DNA of 55,033 nucleotides, taken from positions 1-55,033 of the forward strand of contig CAZGJC010000010.1 of NCBI GenBank assembly GCA_964526505.1, written 5' to 3'. Source of the DNA: SVTX01 sp964526505. Lineage in GTDB: Bacteria; Bacillota; Clostridia; Oscillospirales; CAG-272. The position numbers were made by a program, and so were the translations under genes. The notes beneath the pieces were generated by a model. It worked only from the letters and a program-made list of their open reading frames with translations, was not told the origin of the DNA and made no database searches. Below are positions 1 to 7,770 of this stretch, piece by piece. Numbering within the stretch: position 1 is the first letter of the stretch; each line of letters starts with the position of its first letter.

Positions 1-398
1 ATTTCCTCAAAAATGTGGTGAGGCAACTCATCGGTAGAGGTAATTCCTCTGTACGACGGATCCGAGAAAGGTACGGCAATTATTTTGTCGTCAAGTTTTC
101 CGCCGTCAATCATTCGCATAGCACCTATCGGATATACCTGTACAAGCGTCATCGGTATAATCTGCTCCGAACAAAGAACAAGAACGTCCAACGGGTCTCC
201 GTCGTCGGCATACGTGCGTGGAATAAATCCGTAGTTTGCCGGATAGTGAGTGGCAGTGTATAAAACTCTGTCAAGTCTGAGCATACCGCTTTCCTTGTCA
301 AGTTCGTATTTGCAACCGCTGCCTTTGGAAATTTCAATTACAGCAGAAAAATCAGTCGGAGAAATCATTTTGGGATCAATATCATGCCAGATGTTCAT
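1..398 (-). CDS. ppa: Inorganic pyrophosphatase, family I (partial, C-terminus beyond window)
   Basis: Hydrolyses pyrophosphate to phosphate in the cytoplasm, which pulls biosynthetic reactions such as tRNA charging forward. The reading frame runs from ATG at 398 to the window edge and gives about 132 residues beginning MNIWHDIDPK. The family I signature DDGDPLDVLVL is present, preceded by the usual HYPANYGFIP and ELDKESG segments; the aspartates of DGDPLD are metal ligands in the family. A ribosome site (AAAGGAAG) lies about 9 bases before the start. The gene follows obgE by 48 bases on the same strand, so it may be the last gene of that cluster or have its own promoter. Truncation here is only the window edge. 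Confidence 0.93.
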   Translation of the reverse strand, partial: MNIWHDIDPKMISPTDFSAVIEISKGSGCKYELDKESGMLRLDRVLYTATHYPANYGFIPRTYADDGDPLDVLVLCSEQIIPMTLVQVYPIGAMRMIDGGKLDDKIIAVPFSDPSYRGITSTDELPHHIFEE

Positions 399-446
399 AT
401 CTTGTTCTTCCTTTCTTGGCGTGTTCGCATTCAATAGCGAACAAAT

Positions 447-1727
447 TTATTTGATGTAATCAAATTCAAAATCGTAAATACATACCGTGTCGCCGTCGGT
501 ACAACCGTTTGCTTCAAGTTCGGAGAATACTCCGCTCTTTTTAAGCACTCTTTGGAAAAATTCAAGGGACTCGTAGTTTTCGAAGTTGACCTGTCCCACA
601 AGGTTAAAGAGCCATTCGCCCTCAACTGTAAACTTATTGCCCTCACGCTTGATTATCGTGTCTTTTCCACCGCCGACGTAAGCGTCCGCATCATCGTATT
701 CCGATTCGTAAACAATCGGAGGAGGGAGAAGTTTGAGACGCTGTGCAACTCTGTCTATAAGTTCGTCCGTATTCTCTCCCGTGTACGCCGATACGTATAT
801 CATTTCCCAACCGTTTTCGTCCACAAACTCTTCAAACGCCTTAATATCCACAAGACTCTCGTCAAGCGAATCCACCTTGTTTGCAACAATTATCTGGGGA
901 CGCTTTGCAAGTTCGGGAGAATACTTTTCGAGTTCGCTGTTAATAACTTTTATGTCGTCAATGGGATTTCTTCCCTCAAAACACGAAATGTCCACCACGT
1001 GCAAAAGGAGTCTGCACCTGTCAACGTGACGTAAAAACGCATGTCCGAGACCGGCACCGTCTGCCGCTCCCTCAATAAGACCGGGAATGTCTGCGGCAAC
1101 AAATCCGCTGTCTCCTCCCGTGGATACAACGCCGAGGTTGGGAGACAGGGTTGTAAAGTGATAGTCTGCGATTTTGGGCTTTGCGGAAGATATGACCGAC
1201 AAAAGCGATGACTTTCCGACACTCGGCATGCCTATCAGACCCACGTCGGCAAGAGTTTTAAGTTCGAGTAACACTTCTCTCTCCTGTCCTCTTTTACCGC
1301 TTTTGGCAAACATGGGAACTTGTCTTGTAGGGGTTGCGAAATGTCTGTTGCCCCAACCGCCTCTGCCACCTTTGCAGCAAAGGAAATCCGCTCCGTCGTC
1401 GCTTGACATATCGTGTATAATCTTTCCGCTTTCGGGATCTTTTATAATCGTTCCCTTCGGAACCGATATATAAATATCGTCCGCAGTCTTGCCGTGGAAC
1501 TTTCCGCCCTTTCCGTTTTCTCCGTTCTGTGCGACGAATTTTCTTTTGTACCTGAAAGCCAAAAGAGTATTCGAGCCTTCGTCAACACGGAAAATTATAT
1601 TTCCGCCGTTTCCGCCGTCTCCGCCGTCGGGACCGCCTGCCGCCACGTATTTTTCACGTCTGAACGACACAGCACCGTTTCCGCCGTCACCGGCTTTGAC
1701 GTATATTTTTATACTGTCTATAAACAT
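447..1727 (-). CDS. obgE: GTPase ObgE (Obg/CgtA)
   Basis: Essential ribosome-associated GTPase acting in 50S assembly and stress response. The 426-residue protein has the three expected parts: the glycine-rich Obg domain (residues 1-158, with GGDGGNGG-type runs and MFIDSIKIYVKAGDGGNG at the start), the GTPase domain (P-loop GMPSVGKSS near 165, DIPGLIEGA switch II, NKVD near 285) and a C-terminal OCT domain ending in an acidic tail (DGDTVCIYDFEFDYIK). The length is typical. The ATG is preceded by GGGGAG. It lies 81 bases downstream of a small membrane-protein gene and of der, so two ribosome GTPases are close together in one minus-strand cluster. Confidence 0.97.
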   Translation of the reverse strand: MFIDSIKIYVKAGDGGNGAVSFRREKYVAAGGPDGGDGGNGGNIIFRVDEGSNTLLAFRYKRKFVAQNGENGKGGKFHGKTADDIYISVPKGTIIKDPESGKIIHDMSSDDGADFLCCKGGRGGWGNRHFATPTRQVPMFAKSGKRGQEREVLLELKTLADVGLIGMPSVGKSSLLSVISSAKPKIADYHFTTLSPNLGVVSTGGDSGFVAADIPGLIEGAADGAGLGHAFLRHVDRCRLLLHVVDISCFEGRNPIDDIKVINSELEKYSPELAKRPQIIVANKVDSLDESLVDIKAFEEFVDENGWEMIYVSAYTGENTDELIDRVAQRLKLLPPPIVYESEYDDADAYVGGGKDTIIKREGNKFTVEGEWLFNLVGQVNFENYESLEFFQRVLKKSGVFSELEANGCTDGDTVCIYDFEFDYIK

Positions 1728-1808
1728 ACTTTTTCTCCCCTTTGAGGATTTTTAAATCTTAAATTTCGTTTTGTAAAATCTCGGCGAAATTCTTGAATTT
1801 TTTCGATT

Positions 1809-2501
1809 TCATATCACGAAATCATTGATGTTGTTTTTTGCGTAACTTACTATCTTGTTTTCAATATCGTCTTTTTTCAAAATTATAAAATCGGCAAATT
1901 TTTTCGCCGTATCGGGGTCATTTGAAAACTCGATGAAAAACGTCGCTATTTCGGATGCGAAAATGCCGTCTCCCGCCTCTCCGAGATACCTCCCGAATAC
2001 CTTTGAACACTCTCCTCCGAACCTCAAAAAGTTAGAATATGACTGCAAATCGTTCTGTATAAGCAATTCATAAAGTAACTCATAACATATAAGAGGCTTC
2101 ATTTTTTCCAGCGAAAAAGGGGTATCTTCAAATAAATCCGCAACGTAAAGTTTCTTTCCCTGACGAAATATCGCCATATACTCAACGATTCCCTGCCGAA
2201 TTTTCACAAAGTTCAATTCCTGCACCGAAATGTCTTTTTTTGTTGTTTTATCATATAAAAACAGGTTGTGCTTGTGTGTTTCACGGTATTTCAAATAAGC
2301 CATTGAAATCATAAATACCGCTCCGATAAGAAATGCGAACGCCGACACGGCAATAATCATAACCTTTGATACTATGCTTTCAACACGTGCTACCGCAAAG
2401 CATATGCCTATAATAGATATTGCCATAATCACAGACGCAAACCGCACAATCCGTTCCGCAGGATTTAATCCGTTATTCTTTTTCATATCTGCCACTTTCA
2501 C
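1809..2501 (-). CDS. Unknown two-TM membrane protein
   Basis: I do not recognise the family. The 230-residue product has two hydrophobic segments close together near the N-terminus (about residues 22-42 and 47-70) joined by a short loop, then a cytoplasmic-looking charged domain of about 160 residues (KIRQGIVEYMAIFRQGKKLYVADLFED and a C-terminal helix-rich part). There is no signal peptidase site and no catalytic motif that I can name. The GTG start at 2501 sits 8 bases after the der stop with AGG upstream; an ATG five codons later (2486) is an alternative. Its tight packing between der and obgE suggests co-transcription with them, not a known shared function. Confidence 0.75.
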   Translation of the reverse strand: MKVADMKKNNGLNPAERIVRFASVIMAISIIGICFAVARVESIVSKVMIIAVSAFAFLIGAVFMISMAYLKYRETHKHNLFLYDKTTKKDISVQELNFVKIRQGIVEYMAIFRQGKKLYVADLFEDTPFSLEKMKPLICYELLYELLIQNDLQSYSNFLRFGGECSKVFGRYLGEAGDGIFASEIATFFIEFSNDPDTAKKFADFIILKKDDIENKIVSYAKNNINDFVI

Positions 2502-2509
2502 AAAACCTA

Positions 2510-3841
2510 TCAGCCGTTGTTTTCTCCACGTTCTCTTATTATAAGTTTTATCGGCGTGCCTTCAAATCCAAACGTCTCACGCAGACAATTTTCGATGTAT
2601 CTCTGGTAAGAAAAATGGAAAAGTTCCGCATTGTTGCAGAATATTACAAAAGTCGGAGGAGCAACGCTTATCTGCGTCATATAGTATATTTTCAATCTTC
2701 GACCCTTATCCGTCGGAGGTTGTACACGCATTGTCGCTTCACCAAGCACGTCGTTAAGCATACCGGTGGAAATTCTCATACTCGTTTGATTTTTTACATA
2801 GAGTATTTTTTCGAATAAATCTCCTATTCTCTGCCCCGTTTTCGCAGACACGAAAAGAATGGGGGCATACGGCATATAAGCGAGCGACTCTCTTATTTTC
2901 TTTGTAAACTGATTTACTGTGTAATTGTCTTTTTCAATGGAATCCCATTTGTTGACGACAATAATCGACGCCTTGCCGGATTCGTGTGCGATTCCGGCAA
3001 TTTTTTCGTCCTGCTCGGTTATTCCCGTTCCCGCATCTATCATTATAAGACAAACCTCGGCACGTTCAACCGCCATGTGGGCTCTGAGAACACTGTATTT
3101 TTCAATGTTGTCGTTTATCTTGGACTGACGGCGTATTCCCGCAGTGTCAATCATCGTAAATTTACCGTAGTCATTTTCAAGTCTCGTATCCACCGCATCT
3201 CTTGTGGTGCCTGCAATATTGGAAACGATAAGCCTCTGTTCTCCGAGCATTTTGTTTATTATTGAAGATTTGCCGGCATTCGGCTTTCCTATAACGGCAA
3301 CCTTAACCGAATCATCCTCTTCTTCCGTGTAGTCCCATTCGCCTATTGCCTCAACGCAAGCGTCAAGCAAATCTCCCGTACCCGAACCGTGAACGGAAGA
3401 TACCGCAACGGGGTCTCCCTCAAATCCGAGTTCGTAAAATTCATAAAATTCATATGGCAGATGACCTACGCTGTCGCATTTGTTAATACACGGAATTATC
3501 GGCTTTCCGCTCTTTTTGAGCATAATTGCGATATCTCTGTCACTCGCCGTAAGTCCGGTACGAACGTCGCACATAAAGACTATAACGTCCGCATCTTCAA
3601 TTGCAACCTGTGCCTGAAACTTCATCTGTGAAAGTATGACGTCATCGCTCTTAGGCTCAATTCCGCCTGTGTCTATCACTATAAATTTTTTTCCGCACCA
3701 CTCGGTCTCCCCGTAAATACGGTCACGGGTAACGCCGGGAACGTCCTCTACTATCGAACGTCTTTCCCCTATAAGTTTATTAAAAAGCGTACTCTTGCCC
3801 ACGTTTGGGCGTCCGACTATTGCTATAACAGGTTTTGACAT
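2510..3841 (-). CDS. der: Ribosome biogenesis GTPase Der (EngA)
   Basis: Tandem-GTPase factor for late 50S subunit assembly. The 443-residue protein contains two G domains: the first has P-loop GRPNVGKST (residues 10-18), DTGG and NKCD, the second has GKPNAGKSS (near 184), DTAGIRRQ and NKWD. A C-terminal KH-like domain follows (about 350-443), including KIYYMTQISVAPPTFVIF. The length and order match the family. It starts 37 bases after the DUF512 gene, an association common in Bacillota genomes, and ends 8 bases before the next gene, so it is part of a minus-strand operon. Confidence 0.97.
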   Translation of the reverse strand: MSKPVIAIVGRPNVGKSTLFNKLIGERRSIVEDVPGVTRDRIYGETEWCGKKFIVIDTGGIEPKSDDVILSQMKFQAQVAIEDADVIVFMCDVRTGLTASDRDIAIMLKKSGKPIIPCINKCDSVGHLPYEFYEFYELGFEGDPVAVSSVHGSGTGDLLDACVEAIGEWDYTEEEDDSVKVAVIGKPNAGKSSIINKMLGEQRLIVSNIAGTTRDAVDTRLENDYGKFTMIDTAGIRRQSKINDNIEKYSVLRAHMAVERAEVCLIMIDAGTGITEQDEKIAGIAHESGKASIIVVNKWDSIEKDNYTVNQFTKKIRESLAYMPYAPILFVSAKTGQRIGDLFEKILYVKNQTSMRISTGMLNDVLGEATMRVQPPTDKGRRLKIYYMTQISVAPPTFVIFCNNAELFHFSYQRYIENCLRETFGFEGTPIKLIIRERGENNG

Positions 3842-3878
3842 TATTTAAACCATTCCTTTCCAAAGAGAAACTGTCTTT

Positions 3879-5201
3879 TTACGCTTGCGGTTTGCCCGAA
3901 AGCATAATTCTGATAAAATCGGCTCCTCCGTTGCCCGACGGCATAACCGGGACGCCTATAATTTGCGAAAGTTGTTCCGGCGTCATATCGTCAAGGAAAA
4001 TATCCTCTCCCGCACGCAGAGTATTCGACGGGAACACAAGCAACTCTCCGAGATCTTTTCCCACAAGTTGCTCCGACATATCTTTCCCCGTCAGTAATCC
4101 CGCAACCGTTATACTTTCACCGAAAAAGTAATTTATTATCTTGTAAACGTTTATTTGAAGTCCTTCGACAGACGCTTCAAGTGCCACCGCCATTTCTTTT
4201 ATCGTGTCATAAGAAGCAACTCCCGTGGCAACCGAAACCTTTCTCGGTGCGACGTATTCTTCAAGATATTCATCAAGAAAGTTCATTTCGTCGGCAAACT
4301 CCGTTTTAAGAGACGTTATCATACCGACTCCGTCCTCTATCTGCGAGTAACCCTCGTAGTAGTCCTCACTCGGCAATTCTCTCTCTGCACGCAAATAAAA
4401 TTCGTCGGAACAGAAGAATATTCTCGTGCCGAATTTTTTCTTGCATTCAGATGCAAATTCGTCCACCATATCTATAACGTTGCTTGCTTCTTGCTTGGAA
4501 AACTGTTCCAGCGGGAAAAGTTTATCACGAAAACGTGTCATGCCTGCGGGAACTATACAAACGCTCCTCATAGCCCCTGACAGTTTAACCAAATCGTTCA
4601 TCGTTCTTTTGAGTTCTTCTCCGTCGTTTATTCCTCGGCACAAAACTATCTGACCACACAAACTGATACCGGCATTTGCAAGCCTGTCCATATATGCAAG
4701 TACTTCGCCGGCACGTTTGTTATGCATCATGCGAATACGCAACTCGGGATTCGTGGTATGCACCGAAATATTGACGGGAGAAATGTGCATCTCTATTATA
4801 CGGTCAATATCGCCGTCGTGAAGATTTGTAAGCGTGATGTAATTTCCGTGAAGGAAAGACAGTCTCGAATCATCGTCTTTAAAATAAAGTGTTTTTCTCA
4901 TTCCTTTGGGAAGTTGGTCTATAAAACAAAAGATGCATTTGTTCTCACAGGAATGTTTTTTGTCCATAAGCGGAGTTTCAAATTCAAGCCCGATGTCATC
5001 ATACTCGTGTTTCTTTATTTCCGCCTCGTAAATTTCATCTCCACGTCTGCATTTGAGTATTACACGTGTATTTGTCAGATGAAATCTGTAATCAAGCACG
5101 TCGTTTATTTCTTTGCCGTTAATTGAGATAAGAATATCGGACTCGACAATTCCGACTTTTTCCGCACGGCTTCTCTTTTCAACCGACGCAATTTTTACCA
5201 T
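3879..5201 (-). CDS. DUF512 family protein (PDZ-like head plus radical-SAM-like Cys cluster)
   Basis: A 440-residue cytoplasmic protein. Residues 1-65 form a PDZ-like domain (KVGIVESDILISINGKEIND). Near residues 85-92 is the Cys cluster CENKCIFC, a C-x3-C-x2-C motif of the radical SAM type, followed by IDQLPKGMRKTLYFKDDDSRLSFLHGNYIT, typical of the family. The C-terminal part is the DUF512 domain. The family usually sits beside der in Bacillota, as here, but its reaction is not known to me; a 4Fe-4S cluster is inferred from the Cys spacing. GGGAGGTG precedes the ATG, and a good promoter lies 52-80 bases upstream, so this is probably the first gene of the der-obgE cluster. Confidence 0.92.
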   Translation of the reverse strand: MVKIASVEKRSRAEKVGIVESDILISINGKEINDVLDYRFHLTNTRVILKCRRGDEIYEAEIKKHEYDDIGLEFETPLMDKKHSCENKCIFCFIDQLPKGMRKTLYFKDDDSRLSFLHGNYITLTNLHDGDIDRIIEMHISPVNISVHTTNPELRIRMMHNKRAGEVLAYMDRLANAGISLCGQIVLCRGINDGEELKRTMNDLVKLSGAMRSVCIVPAGMTRFRDKLFPLEQFSKQEASNVIDMVDEFASECKKKFGTRIFFCSDEFYLRAERELPSEDYYEGYSQIEDGVGMITSLKTEFADEMNFLDEYLEEYVAPRKVSVATGVASYDTIKEMAVALEASVEGLQINVYKIINYFFGESITVAGLLTGKDMSEQLVGKDLGELLVFPSNTLRAGEDIFLDDMTPEQLSQIIGVPVMPSGNGGADFIRIMLSGKPQA

Positions 5202-5252
5202 AATTTCACCTCCCGATTTTTTGCATACTCACCCATTATGGTTTATCATATT

Positions 5253-5281
5253 ATTATAACATAATATTTTTTTTTTTGCAA
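5253..5281 (-). promoter_or_regulatory. Sigma-A-type promoter for the DUF512-der-obgE cluster
   Basis: On the minus strand: -35 TTGCAA (5276-5281), 17-bp spacer, -10 TATAAT (5253-5258) with an extended TG motif just upstream of the -10. It lies about 50 bases before the ATG of the DUF512 gene. Confidence 0.75.
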
Positions 5282-5355
5282 GTGCTTTTGACTACGCCAA
5301 ACGGATATTTATCAAAATTTGTACACAGGCAGCCTCAAATTTTTTCAAAAATCCC

Positions 5356-5384
5356 TTGTAAAGAATGGCACACTATGTTATAAT
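5356..5384 (+). promoter_or_regulatory. Sigma-A-type promoter for the exonuclease-thiI-aspS operon
   Basis: -35 TTGTAA (5356-5361), 17-bp spacer, -10 TATAAT (5379-5384) with extended TG at 5376. It is back to back with the minus-strand promoter at 5253-5281, so this intergenic region fires both ways. Confidence 0.75.
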
Positions 5385-5422
5385 ATAATGAATATTGATT
5401 TTTAACGGACGGTAAATAGATT

Positions 5423-6514
5423 TTGGAAAATAAAGAAAACACACTTACGCTTCGCTCGGGTGCGACCATAAAAAGGATATCACCCGAGGTTGCCCGTGAG
5501 AAAAATTATCTCACACGTGCGACGCTCTCCCAAATGCACCTTGTGCCAAGCGGAGACCCTGCCGCATTTGACAGTGGCGACGACGGAAGCATTATATATT
5601 ATTTTGACCCCGAAAGAGTATCCGAAGCCCCTCCGGAACAGTGGTACTATCCTCGTGCAAAAAAAGAGGTAAAATCGCTTGAAAGCGGAACGCAAATAGA
5701 GCGAATGAGCATAAAACGTGCCGCTCTTTGCGGATTTTATACCAAAGAACGTCTTGCACAAATGAACTATGAAGTTACGGAAGAACCCGTTGCATTCACA
5801 ATAAAAGGCGATGGCTCAACGGTTTATTTCTACGATAAGAAAACGGCAATTCGCTTGCCTCTCAACTGCGTAAAGTGTGGCAGAGACGTCAGATATAAAC
5901 GCAAACTTTGCCGTGCGTGCTACGAAGAGGATTTGGCAGTAAGGCGTGCAGAGGGCGACGAATACAGAAATACCCGTTTCGGAATGGATAGAAAAAGAGT
6001 TCTCTTTTTTGACCTTGAACTCACGGGCGTTTACGTACACGACGAAATAATTTCCATTTCCATAGTCGACGGCGAAGGCACGGTTATTATGGACACGTTT
6101 ATAAAACCCGCACACAAAAAGAAGTGGAAGCAAACGGAAAAAATTCACGGAATAACCCCGGATATGGTTGCCGACTCTCCGAGTCTCGACGACGTTATAC
6201 CCCAAATAAAAGAAATTTTCGCAAATGCGGATAATATCATAGCATACGGAGTATCGACCGATTACAGTCATATTAAATACATATATGACACAGAAGAAGA
6301 ACGTGAAGACCTACACAGAAAAACCCGTTGTTGTGCAAATGAATACGTAAGATATATCCACGAGCATCACCCCGATCTTATTCACGCTTCCCTCACCGAT
6401 GCCATGGAGTGCCTCGGTATAGCGTGGGACGGAATTCCTCATTCTTCGATAGCGGACACGATAGCCTGTATGAAGGTATGGGAAGCGTTGTTCCCCAACT
6501 ACTATACGAATTAA
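5423..6514 (+). CDS. DEDDh 3'-5' exonuclease domain protein with duplicated N-terminal module and zinc ribbon
   Basis: A 363-residue protein of unusual build. Residues about 10-70 and 76-145 are two copies of one module (ERMSIKRAALCGFYTKERLAQM resembles KRISPEVAREKNYLTRATLSQM; each ends in an IYYFDPE or VYFYDKK strand). A four-cysteine zinc-ribbon-like element, CVKCGRD then CRACYEE, follows at about 148-167. The C-terminal 180 residues form an exonuclease fold: FDLELTG supplies the D and E of motif I, HGITPDMV follows, STDYSHI supplies motif II, and HSSIADTIAC gives the motif III His and Asp. All five DEDDh residues appear present. The start is TTG, placed by the frame and the nearby promoter; the ribosome site is weak. 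Substrate unknown; first gene before thiI and aspS. Confidence 0.82.
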   Translation: MENKENTLTLRSGATIKRISPEVAREKNYLTRATLSQMHLVPSGDPAAFDSGDDGSIIYYFDPERVSEAPPEQWYYPRAKKEVKSLESGTQIERMSIKRAALCGFYTKERLAQMNYEVTEEPVAFTIKGDGSTVYFYDKKTAIRLPLNCVKCGRDVRYKRKLCRACYEEDLAVRRAEGDEYRNTRFGMDRKRVLFFDLELTGVYVHDEIISISIVDGEGTVIMDTFIKPAHKKKWKQTEKIHGITPDMVADSPSLDDVIPQIKEIFANADNIIAYGVSTDYSHIKYIYDTEEEREDLHRKTRCCANEYVRYIHEHHPDLIHASLTDAMECLGIAWDGIPHSSIADTIACMKVWEALFPNYYTN

Positions 6515-6529
6515 GTCAAAGGAAAATAT

Positions 6530-7711
6530 ATGAACGAAATTATTTTGTGTAAATACGGCGAGATAGTCCTCAAAGGTGCAAATAAGCGTTATTTTGAGGA
6601 TATGCTTTGCCGTCAACTCAAAGACAGAGCAAAAAAACACGGACAGTTTAAAATATCCAGGGCTCAAAGTACCATATACGTAGAACCCGAAAATGAAAAT
6701 TGCGACCTTAACGGAATGTTCGAGTCTGCCATGCACACGTTCGGAATTTCGGCAGTAAGCCGTGCGGCGGTGTGCAAAAAAGATATTGACGACATAAAAC
6801 GTGTCGCCCGTGAATACGTTCCCGCATTTTTGGCAGATAAACGCACTTTCAAGGTCGAAGGCAAAAGAAGCGACAAAACTTTCCCGTACAACTCTATGGA
6901 CATATCGCAAATTATCGGCGGAGAAATTCTCTCCGAAATGGACGGAAAAATAAAAGTTGACGTTCATAACCCCGACGTTACGGTAAAAGTCGAAATAAGA
7001 GAAACGGCGGCATATATACACGCAGGACAGTTCAAAGGTGCTGGCGGTATGCCCGTAGGCTCGGCAGGAAACGGTCTTGTTCTCCTCTCCGGCGGTATTG
7101 ACTCCCCCGTTGCCGCATATATGATGGCAAAACGAGGTCTGCACGTCGAAGCGGTTCACTTTGAATCATTCCCTTACACCAGCGAACTCGCAAGAGAAAA
7201 AGTTATAAGCCTTGCAAGAAAAGTAGCATCTTATTCGGGAGATATGTACGTACACGTCGTATCCCTCACGCATATACAAGAAGAAATCGCAAGAAATTGC
7301 GAAGAAGACTATTTTACCTTGCTACTCCGCAGATATATGATGGCAATTGCGTCTCGTGTGGCAAACGACCATAAGTGCCGTTGCATTGTTACGGGAGAAA
7401 GCCTCGGTCAGGTTGCATCTCAAACAATGGAGGCGATAACCGTAACCGAAAATGCCGCAACTCTTCCGATATTGCGTCCCTGCATAGGAATGGACAAGGA
7501 AGAAATTGTCACCATAGCAAGAAAAATAGATACGTTTGAAAAATCAATCGAACCGTATGAGGATTGTTGCACGGTATTCACACCCAGGCACCCACGTACC
7601 AAACCCGAACTTGCAAAAGTTTTGGTTCAGGAACAAAAACTTGATTTTGACGCCCTAGTGCAAGAGGCTCTTTCCACCGCTTACACAATAAAAGCGGAAG
7701 CGGAAATATAA
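6530..7711 (+). CDS. thiI: tRNA 4-thiouridine synthase ThiI (no rhodanese domain)
   Basis: Adenylates tRNA position 8 and transfers sulfur to form 4-thiouridine; in many bacteria it also supplies sulfur for thiamine thiazole. The 393-residue protein has the N-terminal ferredoxin-like region, a THUMP domain (about 60-165) and a PP-loop pyrophosphatase domain with SGGIDSP at about 187-193. It stops without the C-terminal rhodanese domain found in enterobacteria, the usual form in Bacillota, where sulfur is thought to come directly from a cysteine desulfurase. No desulfurase gene is adjacent. CCTC-complementary AAAGGAA precedes the ATG by 6 bases, and the gene is 15 bases after the exonuclease gene. 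Confidence 0.96.
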   Translation: MNEIILCKYGEIVLKGANKRYFEDMLCRQLKDRAKKHGQFKISRAQSTIYVEPENENCDLNGMFESAMHTFGISAVSRAAVCKKDIDDIKRVAREYVPAFLADKRTFKVEGKRSDKTFPYNSMDISQIIGGEILSEMDGKIKVDVHNPDVTVKVEIRETAAYIHAGQFKGAGGMPVGSAGNGLVLLSGGIDSPVAAYMMAKRGLHVEAVHFESFPYTSELAREKVISLARKVASYSGDMYVHVVSLTHIQEEIARNCEEDYFTLLLRRYMMAIASRVANDHKCRCIVTGESLGQVASQTMEAITVTENAATLPILRPCIGMDKEEIVTIARKIDTFEKSIEPYEDCCTVFTPRHPRTKPELAKVLVQEQKLDFDALVQEALSTAYTIKAEAEI

Positions 7712-7770
7712 AATAAGTCCCTCTCACAGAGGATTGACATAAACGTTTTTGAAAGGACAGGTAATTAAAA

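Noticed and set aside
6311..7159. 282-codon minus-strand frame opposite thiI
   Set aside because: It lies fully inside thiI and the exonuclease end, with no ribosome site or recognisable domain; thiI is certain.
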